Notes under the pieces: model-generated | The model's input: only the letters and a program-made list of their open reading frames with translations | The model's database searches: none | What the model was told of the DNA's origin: nothing | Assembly: GCF_036345255.1 (NCBI RefSeq) | Contig: NZ_CP107783.1 | Location: 4,761,501-4,825,500, forward strand | Source of the DNA: Streptomyces sp. NBC_00569 | GTDB taxonomy: Bacteria; Actinomycetota; Actinomycetes; Streptomycetales; Streptomycetaceae | Length of the DNA stretch: 64,000 nucleotides | Direction of reading: 5' to 3' | Made by a program: the position numbers and the translations under genes | Shown: positions 45,139 to 53,815 of the stretch, one piece after another | How the letters are laid out: each line of letters starts with the position of its first letter | Position numbering within the stretch: position 1 is the stretch's first letter

Positions 45139-45819
45139 TCAGCGCGCCGCGCCGGAGCGGCCCTTCATCGGATTCAGAACCCGCCCCGCGCCCGCCAGGA
45201 CGCCCTCCACGAGCAGCGCGAGCAACGCCACCAGGACCGCGCCGGCGACCACCTGAGGGGTGTCCTGGAGGTTGAACCCGGCCGTGATGATCCGCCCGAG
45301 CCCGCCCTTGCCGGCCATCGCGGCGAGCGTCGCCGTGGCGATCACCTGCACCGCCGCCAGCCGGATCCCGGTCATGACCATCGGGTAAGCCAGCGGGAGT
45401 TCGACCCGCCGGAACACCTGTCCCCCGCTCATCCCCATCCCCCTCGCCGCCTCGACGACGGCCCGGTCGACCTCGCGCATCCCGATGTAGGCGTTGGTCA
45501 GCAGCGGCGGCACCGCGAACAGCACGAGCGCGATGAACGTCGGCAGGTCCCCGTGCCGGCCCAGCGGCGTCAGCGTGAGCAGGACGAGCACCGCGAGCGT
45601 GGGCACCGCGCGACCCGCGTTCGAGATGTTGACCGCGAGCCCGCCGCCCTTGCCTATGTGCCCGAGCCACAGCGCGAGCGGCAGGGCGATCAGGCAGGAC
45701 ACGGCGAGGGTGACGCCGCTGAAGTACAGATGCTCGGCCAGGCGGTGCCACACCCCCTTGTCGCCCTGCCAGTTGGCCCCTGTCGTCAGCCAGTCGTAGG
45801 CCCCCGATATCGCGCTCAT
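45139..45819 (-). CDS. ABC permease of the OpuC-type osmolyte importer (second permease)
   Basis: 226 aa. Five or six membrane helices with the BPD_transp_1 coupling motif EAARGMGMSGGQVFRRVELP at about 150-170, which docks on the ATPase. The sequence GLAVNISNAGRAVPTLAVLVL is typical for OpuCB/OpuCD-like proteins. The start ATG at 45819 overlaps the stop of the first permease by 4 bp. Functions as a heterodimer with that protein. Confidence 0.93.
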   Translation of the reverse strand: MSAISGAYDWLTTGANWQGDKGVWHRLAEHLYFSGVTLAVSCLIALPLALWLGHIGKGGGLAVNISNAGRAVPTLAVLVLLTLTPLGRHGDLPTFIALVLFAVPPLLTNAYIGMREVDRAVVEAARGMGMSGGQVFRRVELPLAYPMVMTGIRLAAVQVIATATLAAMAGKGGLGRIITAGFNLQDTPQVVAGAVLVALLALLVEGVLAGAGRVLNPMKGRSGAAR

Positions 45820-46595
45820 GCCGCCTGCGCCGCCTTCTCCTTGCGTCGCTCCGTGTCACCGGAGGCGCCACCCGGGCGGTCCGGACTGCCGGAGCGGTCG
45901 GTGCGTCTGCGTATGCGGGACGTCCCGGACGCGACGCGGGTCCAGGGGGTCAGCCACCGCTGGAGGCCGAGCAGCAGCAGATCGGCACCCACGGCGAGGA
46001 GCACGCACAGCACGGACGCCGTGAGCACCTGGGCCTTGAAGTCGCTGTCGAGCCCGTCCATGATCAGCGTGCCCAGGCCGCCGTAGTCGACGATCGCGCC
46101 GACCGTCGTCAGCGCGACCGTGGAGACCGTGGCGATGCGCACGCCCGCGAGCATGGCGGGCAGCGCCAGCGGCAGTTCGACCTCCCACAACAGCCGGACC
46201 GGCCCGTACCCCATGCCGCGGGCAGCTTCTCTCGCCTCATCCGGCACGGCCTGGAGGCCCGCCAGGAAATTCCGCACCAGGATCGTCAGGGTGTAGAGGA
46301 CGAGTCCGGTGATCACGAGCGAGGCGGAGAGCCCGAACAGCGGGAGCAGCAGCGAGAACATGGCCAGCGACGGGATCGTGTAGAGCACCGTCGTCAGGCC
46401 GAGCACCGGGCCCGCGAAGGCGCGCCGGCGCCGGGCCAACAGGGCCAGCGGGAAGGCGATCAGCACGCCGATCACGACGGAAGCGGCCGTGATGCCGATG
46501 TGCTGGACGACCGCGTCGACCAGCTCCGGCCTGCGGGTGCGCAGGTATTCCCCGCACACCCACTCATTGGTCACCATGCAATTGGGACTGCTCAC
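45816..46595 (-). CDS. ABC permease of the OpuC-type osmolyte importer (first permease)
   Basis: 259 aa. Helices from about 25 to 215 with TTVLYTIPSLAMFSLLLPLF and the coupling motif EAARGMGYGPVRLLWEVELP. The C-terminal 40 residues form a polar Arg/Ser-rich tail not usual for the family. GTG 46595 is chosen because GGGGAGG lies 8 bp upstream, whereas ATG 46577 lacks a site. First gene of the minus-strand transport operon, divergent from the ATPase gene across 184 bp. Confidence 0.91.
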   Translation of the reverse strand: MSSPNCMVTNEWVCGEYLRTRRPELVDAVVQHIGITAASVVIGVLIAFPLALLARRRRAFAGPVLGLTTVLYTIPSLAMFSLLLPLFGLSASLVITGLVLYTLTILVRNFLAGLQAVPDEAREAARGMGYGPVRLLWEVELPLALPAMLAGVRIATVSTVALTTVGAIVDYGGLGTLIMDGLDSDFKAQVLTASVLCVLLAVGADLLLLGLQRWLTPWTRVASGTSRIRRRTDRSGSPDRPGGASGDTERRKEKAAQAA

Positions 46596-46620
46596 CCGCC
46601 CCACCTCCCCCGAATCCCCG

Positions 46621-46649
46621 TACATATGTCTTGAAACCGCTCGCGTCAG
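46621..46649 (-). promoter_or_regulatory. Candidate promoter of the osmolyte permease operon
   Basis: On the minus strand CTGACG (46649-46644) and TATGTA (46626-46621) are 17 bp apart, a good vegetative promoter. The transcript would start near 46614 and leave a leader of about 20 nt before GTG 46595. Confidence 0.5.
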
Positions 46650-46779
46650 CGCATGATTCCGACTGCGGACGACCCTAGCCCCCACCACTGACAATCGCCG
46701 AGACCCCTTGTCACGACGCAACATGGCCTTCACACAGCGGCCGCCCGCAGGCGGCGACTGCCCGGCACAATGGGGACCC

Positions 46780-47928
46780 ATGATCCGGTTCGAGCACGTC
46801 ACCAAGCGCTACGCCGACGGGACAACGGCCGTCGACGACCTGTCCTTCGAGGTGGACGAGGGGGAACTCGTCACGCTCGTCGGACCGTCGGGCTGCGGCA
46901 AGACCACCACGATGAAGATGGTCAACCGGCTCATCGAACCGAGCGAGGGCCGGATACTCGTCGACGGCGACGACATATCCGGCATCGACCCGGTCCAACT
47001 CCGGCGCCGCATCGGCTATGTGATCCAGCAGGTCGGTCTCTTCCCGCACAAGACGGTCCTCGACAACACGGCGACCGTCCCGCACCTCCTCGGCGTCAAG
47101 CGCGCCAAGGCCCGCGAGCGCGCCGCCGAACTCCTCGACCTCGTCGGACTCGACCCGCGCACCTTCGGCGACCGCTACCCCGACCAGCTCTCCGGCGGGC
47201 AGCGTCAACGCGTCGGCGTGGCACGGGCGTTGGCGGCGGATCCTCCCGTGCTCCTGATGGACGAGCCGTTCGGCGCGGTCGACCCGGTCGTGCGCGAACA
47301 CCTGCAGAACGAGTTCCTGCGCCTCCAGCAGGCCGTGCGCAAGACGGTCCTGTTCGTCACGCACGACATCGAGGAGGCCGTCCGGCTCGGCGACCGGATC
47401 GCCGTGTACGGGCAGGGCCGGATCGAGCAGTTCGACACCCCGTCGACCGTCCTCGGCGCCCCCGCGACCGAGTACGTGGCCGACTTCGTCGGCGCGGACC
47501 GCGGCCTCAAGCGCCTGTCCGTCACGCCCATCGAGGAGAGCGACCTGGAGCAGCCGCCCGTCGTGCATCTCGACGACCCGCTGCCGGCGAAGCTCGACGC
47601 CCCCTGGGCGGTGGTCCTCGACGGCGACAACAACCTGCACGGCTGGATCTCCGCGGAGCACGCGCGCGTGCACAGCGGCACGGTCCGCGAGTACGCCCGT
47701 CGCATGGAGGCGTGGCTGCCGGTCGGCGCCTCCCTCAAGCAGGCGTTCGCCACGATGCTCCAGCACGACGCGGGCTGGATCGCCGTCATCGACGAGCACA
47801 GCGAGGGCCGCTTCCTCGGCGTCCTCACCCCCGCGCGGCTGCACGAGGCGCTGCGCCGCTCGACGGCAGCGGACGCCCGGGACATCCCGCGCGCGGAGGT
47901 CGAACTGGAGACGGTGACGGGGGCCTGA
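46780..47928 (+). CDS. OpuCA-type ABC transporter ATPase with CBS domains
   Basis: 382 aa. Energises betaine/choline/proline-type uptake with the divergent permeases. Walker A GPSGCGKTT at about 36-44, signature LSGGQRQRVGVARAL, Walker B VLLMDEPFGAVDP, switch His in FVTHDIEEA. The C-terminal 115 residues match a tandem CBS module (PWAVVLDGDNNLHGWISAEH; DAGWIAVIDEHSEGRFLGVL). In Listeria and Staphylococcus the CBS module of OpuCA binds c-di-AMP. The ATG at 46780 has GGGGA 5 bp upstream; the frame from 46708 is unconserved. Confidence 0.93.
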   Translation: MIRFEHVTKRYADGTTAVDDLSFEVDEGELVTLVGPSGCGKTTTMKMVNRLIEPSEGRILVDGDDISGIDPVQLRRRIGYVIQQVGLFPHKTVLDNTATVPHLLGVKRAKARERAAELLDLVGLDPRTFGDRYPDQLSGGQRQRVGVARALAADPPVLLMDEPFGAVDPVVREHLQNEFLRLQQAVRKTVLFVTHDIEEAVRLGDRIAVYGQGRIEQFDTPSTVLGAPATEYVADFVGADRGLKRLSVTPIEESDLEQPPVVHLDDPLPAKLDAPWAVVLDGDNNLHGWISAEHARVHSGTVREYARRMEAWLPVGASLKQAFATMLQHDAGWIAVIDEHSEGRFLGVLTPARLHEALRRSTAADARDIPRAEVELETVTGA

Positions 47929-47953
47929 GGGGGCGTGAGCCCCAAAAGCCCCC
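47929..47953 (+). terminator. Possible terminator of the OpuCA-type gene
   Basis: GGGGC-GTGA-GCCCC (47930-47943) is a short GC hairpin with a GNRA loop, and GGGGGC can alternatively pair with GCCCCC at 47948-47953. The 55-bp gap lies between convergent genes, so the structure may work in either direction. Confidence 0.4.
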
Positions 47954-47983
47954 GAGCCCTCAAGCCCGGGAGCCCCGGAACCC

Positions 47984-49099
47984 CTACTCCGTGATGCGCG
48001 CGCTCACCCACACCAGCGTGGCCGGGATCTCGCGGCGCCAGGTGTTGAAGTTGTGGCCGCCGCTGTCCAGGACGATCGACGAGATGCCGGTGGGCGGCTT
48101 CACCTCGCGGATGAACCTCATCGTGTTCCCGTAGTTGCTCTCGCCGCGCCTGCTCGTGGTGACCAGCAGCGACGTGGCGGGCGGCCTCCGGTGTTCCAGG
48201 GTCCACATCAGGTCGGCGTGCCGCTCCAGTGCCTCGTCGCCGTGGAAGAGGTCGCCTGTGGTGGGGTCGACGGGCGCCTTGTAGTACGCGGACAGGCCCG
48301 CCCCCGCGCCGTAGACCCGGGGGTGGTGCATGGCGAGTTTCAGGGCGCAGTAGCCGCCCGTGGAGTCGCCCACGATGCCCCAGCCGCCGGACCTCCTGTT
48401 GACCCTGTAGTGCGCCGAGATGAGCTGCGGCAGGTCCTTGGCGAAGAACGTCTCCGTCTGCGGGCCGCCCGGCACGTCCACGCACTCCGTGTCCCGCGGC
48501 GGCGCCACGGTCGGGCGCATCATCACCAGGATCATCGGCCGCATCGCGCCCGCCCTGGCCTGCTCATGGGCGGTGGTCGGGTAGCGCAGTCCCTTGATGA
48601 GCGCCTCGGCGGTGCCGGGGTAGCCGGTGAGGACGACCGAGGCGGGGAAAGTGCGGTCCCTGTAGTGGTGCCTGAAGTACTCGGGCGGCAGATAGACGTA
48701 CGCGGACGTGGCGATGTGCGAGCGCTTCCCGACGATGTCGACCTTCTGGATCTGGCCGCCGACCTTGGGCCGTGAGCCGCCCGGCACGTTCACGTACCGC
48801 GTGCCGAGCACGTGAAGGGGCCCCCGGCTGCTCACCGCGCCGAGGTCGGTGACCACGCCCTGACCTTGCTCCCGACCGAGGAGGTCGTCCCACGTGGCGT
48901 AGAACCCGAACGCCTGGTTGGCGCCGAGTCCGACCGAGAGGAACAGCGCGAGCTGCGTCGCGAGCAGCAGGCCCACCCGCCCGGCGACTGATCCCCAGGT
49001 GCGGGCCGCCAGGCGTGGCCACAGCCAGACCGTGCCGGCGAAGAGGAGCACGGCCAGTAGGACCGAAAGCGCAAGGACTTTGCTGCTGGTGAGACCCAT
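47984..49099 (-). CDS. Membrane-anchored alpha/beta hydrolase (esterase, antigen-85-like)
   Basis: 371 aa. Two N-terminal membrane helices (about 8-28 and 40-60) anchor an outer alpha/beta-hydrolase domain. The nucleophile elbow is GDSTGG with Ser246, the acidic residue follows near 300, and the catalytic His is in SGGHNFNTW near 353. The sequence TSAYVYLPPEYFRHHYRDR is typical of esterase D/antigen-85-like proteins. The ATG at 49099 is preferred since the helices begin at once. It is divergent from the MprF-like gene; hydrolases that reverse aminoacyl-lipid formation often pair with such synthases, an inference here. Confidence 0.9.
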   Translation of the reverse strand: MGLTSSKVLALSVLLAVLLFAGTVWLWPRLAARTWGSVAGRVGLLLATQLALFLSVGLGANQAFGFYATWDDLLGREQGQGVVTDLGAVSSRGPLHVLGTRYVNVPGGSRPKVGGQIQKVDIVGKRSHIATSAYVYLPPEYFRHHYRDRTFPASVVLTGYPGTAEALIKGLRYPTTAHEQARAGAMRPMILVMMRPTVAPPRDTECVDVPGGPQTETFFAKDLPQLISAHYRVNRRSGGWGIVGDSTGGYCALKLAMHHPRVYGAGAGLSAYYKAPVDPTTGDLFHGDEALERHADLMWTLEHRRPPATSLLVTTSRRGESNYGNTMRFIREVKPPTGISSIVLDSGGHNFNTWRREIPATLVWVSARITE

Positions 49100-49260
49100 C
49101 GTGCTGTACCTGCCTGCGCTTTCTGGCTTCTGAACCTTTTCCACCGGTTTACCTGGCCGAGTGAACCCGCCTCCCACAAGTCCCGTCCTAGAGGGCGCAA
49201 TGTGACCGGATGCCGGAAATGGCACCGGCTTCCAGCTCTCTCGCGGAACTACGGGATGCG

Positions 49261-51102
49261 ATGTCTGTCAGGGTAGATGCCGATATGTCAGGCGAGGTTC
49301 CGGGCAGAATCCAGCATCTGCGCCGGATACTGCGGGGCCCCCGACCCGAGGCCGTCCCCACCCTGATCACCCGGGCCTGCATCCTCGTCGGACTCCTCGA
49401 CATCGCGGCGGGCGTCTTCCCGCGGTTCCGGCACAGCCGCATGTACGCGCTGGCCGAGGTCCTGCCCGGCGCCCTCGGCCCGTTCGCGGCCGCACTCGCC
49501 ATCAGTACGGGCGTCCTGCTGCTCCTCCTCGCCCACGGACTGCGCCGCCGAAAGCGGCGGGCCTGGCGCGCGGCCGTGGTGCTCCTGCCCCTCGGCGCGC
49601 TCGCACAGTTCGCCTACCGGCACTCCCTGTTCGGTGTGCTGATCCCGCTCGTACTGCTCACGATGCTGCTGCGCCACCGGAGTGAGTTCGCGGCGCTGCC
49701 CGACCCGCGCAGCCGCTGGCGGGCGCTCGCGAACTTCGTGCTCATGGGCGCCGGTTCCCTCGTCATCGGCCTCACCATCGTGAGCGCCCACCCCAGGAAG
49801 CTGGTGGGCGACCCGAGCCTGTCCGACCGTCTGGAACACGTCCTGTACGGCCTGTTCGGCATGGACGGACCCGTCGACTACCAGGGCCGCACCTCCTGGA
49901 CCGTGGCCTGTTCGCTCGGCGCGCTCGGCCTGCTCACCGCGCTGACGACCCTCTATCTGGCGTTCCGCCCCGAACACCCGGCCGCGCGCCTCACCGAGGA
50001 CGACGAGGCGCGGCTGCGCTCCCTCCTCGACAAGCACGGCGCCCGGGACTCCCTCGGCCACTTCGCGCTCCGCCGCGACAAGGGGGTCGTCTTCTCACCC
50101 AGCGGCAAGGCGGCCGTCTGCTACCGCGTCGTGTCGGGCGTGATGCTCGCGAGCGGCGACCCCGTCGGGGACGTGGAGGCGTGGCCCGGAGCCATCGAAC
50201 AGTTCATGGACGAGGCCAAGGCCCACTCATGGACCCCGGCCGTCATGGGCTGCTCCGAGACGGGCGGCGAGGTCTGGACCCGCGAGACCGGCCTCGACGC
50301 ACTCGAACTGGGCGACGAGGCGGTGGTGGACACCGCGGATTTCTCCCTGGCCGGGCGTGCGATGCGCAACGTACGCCAGATGGTCAGGAGGATCGAGCGC
50401 AATGGCTACGAGACCCGGGTGCGGCGCATCCGTGACCTCGGCGAACAGGAGCTGGAGCGGATCAGGCGCGCCGCCGACGACTGGCGCGGCACCGACACCG
50501 AACGCGGCTTCTCCATGGCGCTCGGCCGCATCGGCGACTGCGCGGACGGCGACTGTCTGGTCGCCACTGCCCACAAGGGCGACGACCCGGCCGGCCCCCA
50601 CGGCGACCTGAAGGCCGTACTCCACTTCGTCCCCTGGGGCACCGACGGCGTCTCCCTCGACCTGATGCGCCGCGACCGCGCCGCCGACCCCGGCATGAAC
50701 GAACTCCTCATCGTGGCCGCCCTCCAGGCCGCCCCGACGCTCGGCATCACGCGGATCTCACTGAACTTCGCGATGTTCCGCGCCGCCCTCGCACGCGGCG
50801 AGAAGATCGGCGCGGGCCCGGTCCTGCGGGCCTGGCGCGGGCTGCTCGTCTTTCTGTCCCGCTGGTTCCAGATCGAGTCGCTGTACCGGTTCAACGCGAA
50901 GTTCCGGCCGCGCTGGGAGCCCCGCTTCGTGGTCTACCACTCCCCGCGCGACCTGCCCCGGATCGGCTTCGCCGCCATGCAGGCGGAGGGCTTCGTGAAC
51001 CTCGGCATGCCGCGCGTCCTGCGGTGGCGTACGGCCGCGCCCCGGCCCTGCGCCCACGACGGCGCGCCCGACGGCGTTCGGCGCGGCGTGCGGACCGCCT
51101 GA
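49261..51102 (+). CDS. MprF/LysX-type phosphatidylglycerol aminoacyltransferase-like membrane protein
   Basis: About 613 aa. Roughly six membrane helices (residues about 35-260) precede a DUF2156 GNAT-like catalytic domain (about 270-590) with SPSGKAAVCYRVVSGVMLASGD, the region around FSMALGRIGD, and GMNELLIVAALQAA ... ISLNFAMFRAALARGE. Enzymes of this family move Lys or Ala from aminoacyl-tRNA onto membrane lipids and lower sensitivity to cationic peptides. No fused lysyl-tRNA synthetase (LysX C-terminal half) is present. The exact start is uncertain (49210, 49261 or 49285); ATG 49261 has GGGA at a workable distance. Confidence 0.88.
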   Translation: MSVRVDADMSGEVPGRIQHLRRILRGPRPEAVPTLITRACILVGLLDIAAGVFPRFRHSRMYALAEVLPGALGPFAAALAISTGVLLLLLAHGLRRRKRRAWRAAVVLLPLGALAQFAYRHSLFGVLIPLVLLTMLLRHRSEFAALPDPRSRWRALANFVLMGAGSLVIGLTIVSAHPRKLVGDPSLSDRLEHVLYGLFGMDGPVDYQGRTSWTVACSLGALGLLTALTTLYLAFRPEHPAARLTEDDEARLRSLLDKHGARDSLGHFALRRDKGVVFSPSGKAAVCYRVVSGVMLASGDPVGDVEAWPGAIEQFMDEAKAHSWTPAVMGCSETGGEVWTRETGLDALELGDEAVVDTADFSLAGRAMRNVRQMVRRIERNGYETRVRRIRDLGEQELERIRRAADDWRGTDTERGFSMALGRIGDCADGDCLVATAHKGDDPAGPHGDLKAVLHFVPWGTDGVSLDLMRRDRAADPGMNELLIVAALQAAPTLGITRISLNFAMFRAALARGEKIGAGPVLRAWRGLLVFLSRWFQIESLYRFNAKFRPRWEPRFVVYHSPRDLPRIGFAAMQAEGFVNLGMPRVLRWRTAAPRPCAHDGAPDGVRRGVRTA

Positions 51103-51162
51103 GGCCGGTCCGGTATCCCACCGTGGCACGGCCACCCGGCCGCCGGGCCTAGGCTTGAAGGC

Positions 51163-52026
51163 ATGAGCACGTCGCAGGGCCGTCGCGGCCACGTCACAGG
51201 CCTTCCCGAATGGGACCGCTGCGCGGTCATGGGAGTCGTCAATGTGACGCCCGATTCCTTCTCCGACGGGGGCCGCTGGTTCGACACGACGGCCGCCGTG
51301 AAGCACGGCCTCGATCTGGTCGCACAGGGCGCCGACCTCATCGACGTCGGCGGCGAGTCGACCCGCCCCGGCGCCACCCGAGTCGACGAGGACGAGGAGC
51401 TCAAGCGCGTCATCCCCGTCGTGCAGGGCCTGTCCTCCGAGGGCGTCGCCGTGTCCGTCGACACGATGCGCGCCTCCGTGGCCGAGCGCTCCCTGGCGGC
51501 CGGCGCCTCCCTCGTCAACGACGTCAGCGGCGGCCTCGCCGACCCGGCGATGATCCCCGTCGTCGCCGCGGCGGACGCCCCCTTCGTCGTCATGCACTGG
51601 CGCGGCTTCCTGGAGGGCGGCAACGTCAAGGGCACATACGAGGACGTGGTATCCGAAGTCGTCGCCGAGCTCCACGCGCGCGTGGAGGCCGTCATCGAGG
51701 GCGGCATCGCCCCCGAGCACATCGTCGTAGACCCCGGCCTCGGCTTCTCCAAGGAGGCCGCCCACGACCTGAAGCTCCTGGCCCACCTGGAGGAGCTGCG
51801 CGCGCTCGGCCACCCCCTGCTGGTCGCCGCCTCCCGCAAGCGGTTCCTCGGCCATGTGCTGGCCGGCGACCAGGGGGCCCCGCCCCCGGCACGCGAGCGC
51901 GACGCCGCCACGGCGGCCGTCTCCGCGATCGCGGCCCATCAGGGCGCCTGGGCGGTCCGCGTCCACGAGGTCCGCGCCACGGCGGACGCGGTCCGCGTGG
52001 CCCGCGCCGTAGAGGGAGCCCAGTGA
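51163..52026 (+). CDS. folP: Dihydropteroate synthase FolP
   Basis: 287 aa. Condenses p-aminobenzoate with dihydropterin pyrophosphate in folate synthesis; the sulfonamide target. TIM-barrel motifs in order: MGVVNVTPDSFSDGGRW, GADLIDVGGESTRPGA, VSVDTMRASVAERSLAAGA, VNDVSGGLADPAM, VVDPGLGFSKEAAHDLKLL and VAASRKRFLG. All substrate-binding loops are intact. It overlaps the next gene by 4 bp (GTGA) and heads the folate cluster folP-NTF2-folB-folK. Confidence 0.97.
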   Translation: MSTSQGRRGHVTGLPEWDRCAVMGVVNVTPDSFSDGGRWFDTTAAVKHGLDLVAQGADLIDVGGESTRPGATRVDEDEELKRVIPVVQGLSSEGVAVSVDTMRASVAERSLAAGASLVNDVSGGLADPAMIPVVAAADAPFVVMHWRGFLEGGNVKGTYEDVVSEVVAELHARVEAVIEGGIAPEHIVVDPGLGFSKEAAHDLKLLAHLEELRALGHPLLVAASRKRFLGHVLAGDQGAPPPARERDAATAAVSAIAAHQGAWAVRVHEVRATADAVRVARAVEGAQ

Positions 52027-52574
52027 CCCCACCGAGGGAGCCCGACGAGCCGCGCGGTGCGGCAGCCCGGCGCACCGACGCGGAGGCCGTGGAGCGAGCC
52101 AACCGCGCCTTCTACGAGGCACTGGAGCGGGGCGACTTCGAACTGCTGACGGCGCTCTGGCTCGCCCCCGAGGACGTCTCGTACAGCGAGGACTCCGACG
52201 AGGCCGAGGACACGTCCATCAGCTGCGTGCACCCCGGCTGGCCCGTACTCACCGGCCGCGGCGAGGTCCTGCGCTCATACGCGCTGATCATGGCGAACAC
52301 CGAGTACATCCAGTTCTTCCTCACGGATGTGCACATCAGCATCGTCGCCGACACGGCTCTGATCACCTGCACCGAGAACATCCTCAGCGGCGGCCCGGCC
52401 CCGGAGGAGGGCGACGAACTCGGCCCGCTCGTCGGCCAGCGCGTCGTCGCCACGAATGTGTTCCGTCGCACACGTGACGGCTGGAAACTGTGGTCGCACC
52501 ACGCGTCGCCCGTACTCGCCGAGTCCGAGGGCGAGGGCGACGCCGGCGAGGAAAGCGACGAGACACCCTCCTGA
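52023..52574 (+). CDS. NTF2-like (SnoaL-type) family protein
   Basis: 183 aa from GTG 52023, overlapping folP by 4 bp. The NTF2 cone fold is suggested by AVERANRAFYEALERGDFELLTALW, the ISCVHPGWPVLTGRGEVLRSYALIM strand-helix segment and NVFRRTRDGWKLWSHHASPV. An acidic tail ends it. Family members are small enzymes or binding proteins; the consistent linkage to folP in streptomycetes suggests a pterin- or folate-related role, which is only an inference. Confidence 0.9.
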   Translation: MTPPREPDEPRGAAARRTDAEAVERANRAFYEALERGDFELLTALWLAPEDVSYSEDSDEAEDTSISCVHPGWPVLTGRGEVLRSYALIMANTEYIQFFLTDVHISIVADTALITCTENILSGGPAPEEGDELGPLVGQRVVATNVFRRTRDGWKLWSHHASPVLAESEGEGDAGEESDETPS

Positions 52575-52789
52575 CCGGCACCTGACGGGGTGGACGGGTC
52601 CGCGTGGCCCCCACGTGGTTGCCGGAGCGCGCTCGTGGGTAGGGGCGCGGCTACCAGCCGTGAGCCGCCCTGTCCATAGCCCCCGCGGGCGAACGCTGTC
52701 GGTGCTCGCAGGTAGATTCGATCGAGGCTGGTGTGCCGACCGCACTCGGTACGAACCTGCCGCTACCGACGATTGCAGGAGTGATTCGC

Positions 52790-53149
52790 GTGGATCGTGT
52801 CGCGCTGCGCGGCCTCAAGGCCCGCGGGCACCATGGCGTCTTCCCCAAGGAGCGCGAGGAAGGCCAGACCTTCATCGTGGACCTGGTGCTCGGACTGGAC
52901 ACACGCGCGGCCGCGGCCGACGACGACCTGGCGAAGACCGTGCACTACGGCATCGTGGCGGAGGAGGTCGTGGCCGTCGTCGAAGGCGATCCGGTCGATC
53001 TCATCGAGACGCTCGCCGAGCGCATCGCCGGGACGTGCCTGAAGCACGAAGGAGTCCTGGAGGTCGAGGTCTGCGTCCACAAGCCGGACGCCCCGATCAC
53101 CGTCCCCTTCGACGATGTGACCGTCACCATCACCCGGAGCCGAGTATGA
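52790..53149 (+). CDS. folB: Dihydroneopterin aldolase FolB
   Basis: 119 aa. Splits dihydroneopterin to hydroxymethyl-dihydropterin and glycolaldehyde. The family phrases VALRGLKARGHHGVFPKERE, VHYGIVAEEVVAVVEGDPVDLIETLAERIA and VCVHKPDAPI are all present, with the catalytic Lys in HKPDAP. The GTG at 52790 has AGGAG 9 bp upstream. The gap 52575-52789 before it holds no gene I can support and probably contains a promoter. It overlaps folK by 4 bp (ATGA). Confidence 0.96.
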   Translation: MDRVALRGLKARGHHGVFPKEREEGQTFIVDLVLGLDTRAAAADDDLAKTVHYGIVAEEVVAVVEGDPVDLIETLAERIAGTCLKHEGVLEVEVCVHKPDAPITVPFDDVTVTITRSRV

Positions 53150-53757
53150 CTGCATCTTTCACCGAGGGCCCCAGCGACCCGACCGTACAGCCGGTGCCCG
53201 CCTCCGTGGTGGAACAGGTGGACGCGGCCGACACCACACTCTCCAACCCCAAACGCGCGGTGCTCGCGCTCGGCTCGAACCTGGGGAACCGCCTCGAGAC
53301 GATCCAGGGCGCCATCGACGCGCTGGAGGACACGCCCGGCGTCCGCGTGAAGGCTGTCTCGCCCGTCTACGAGACCGAGCCGTGGGGGGTCGAGCCGGGC
53401 AGCCAGCCCGCGTACTTCAACGCGGTGATCGTGCTCCGCACGACCCTTCCCCCGTCCTCCCTCCTGGAGCGGGCGCACGCCGTCGAGGAGGCCTTCCACC
53501 GCGTCCGTGACGAGCGCTGGGGCGCCCGCACGATCGACGTCGACATCGTCACGTACGCCGACGTCGTGTCCGACGATCCGGTCCTCACGCTCCCCCACCC
53601 GCGCGCGCACCAGCGGGCCTTCGTCCTCGCACCCTGGTTCGACGTGGAGCCGGAGGCGCAGCTGCCGGGCCACGGACCGGTCGCCGAGCTGCTCGCCGCG
53701 GTCACCCGCGAAGGCGTCGCGCCGCGCGCCGATCTGGAACTCCAGCTGCCCGAATAG
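53146..53757 (+). CDS. folK: Hydroxymethyl-dihydropterin pyrophosphokinase FolK
   Basis: 203 aa. Transfers pyrophosphate from ATP to hydroxymethyl-dihydropterin, making the FolP substrate. A 37-residue N-terminal extension precedes the core AVLALGSNLGNRLETIQGAI. VSPVYETEPWGVEPGSQPAYFNAV and the HPPK signature RDERWGARTIDVDIVTYADV with metal-binding Asp residues follow, and then LPHPRAHQRAFVLAPW. It starts 4 bp inside folB, so translation is coupled, and is followed after 58 bp by the DUF3180 gene. Confidence 0.96.
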   Translation: MTASFTEGPSDPTVQPVPASVVEQVDAADTTLSNPKRAVLALGSNLGNRLETIQGAIDALEDTPGVRVKAVSPVYETEPWGVEPGSQPAYFNAVIVLRTTLPPSSLLERAHAVEEAFHRVRDERWGARTIDVDIVTYADVVSDDPVLTLPHPRAHQRAFVLAPWFDVEPEAQLPGHGPVAELLAAVTREGVAPRADLELQLPE

Positions 53758-53815
53758 TCGTTAGGGTCATGCGGGCACACGAAGACACCGCGGGGACTGA
53801 GGGGCGACCACCGGA

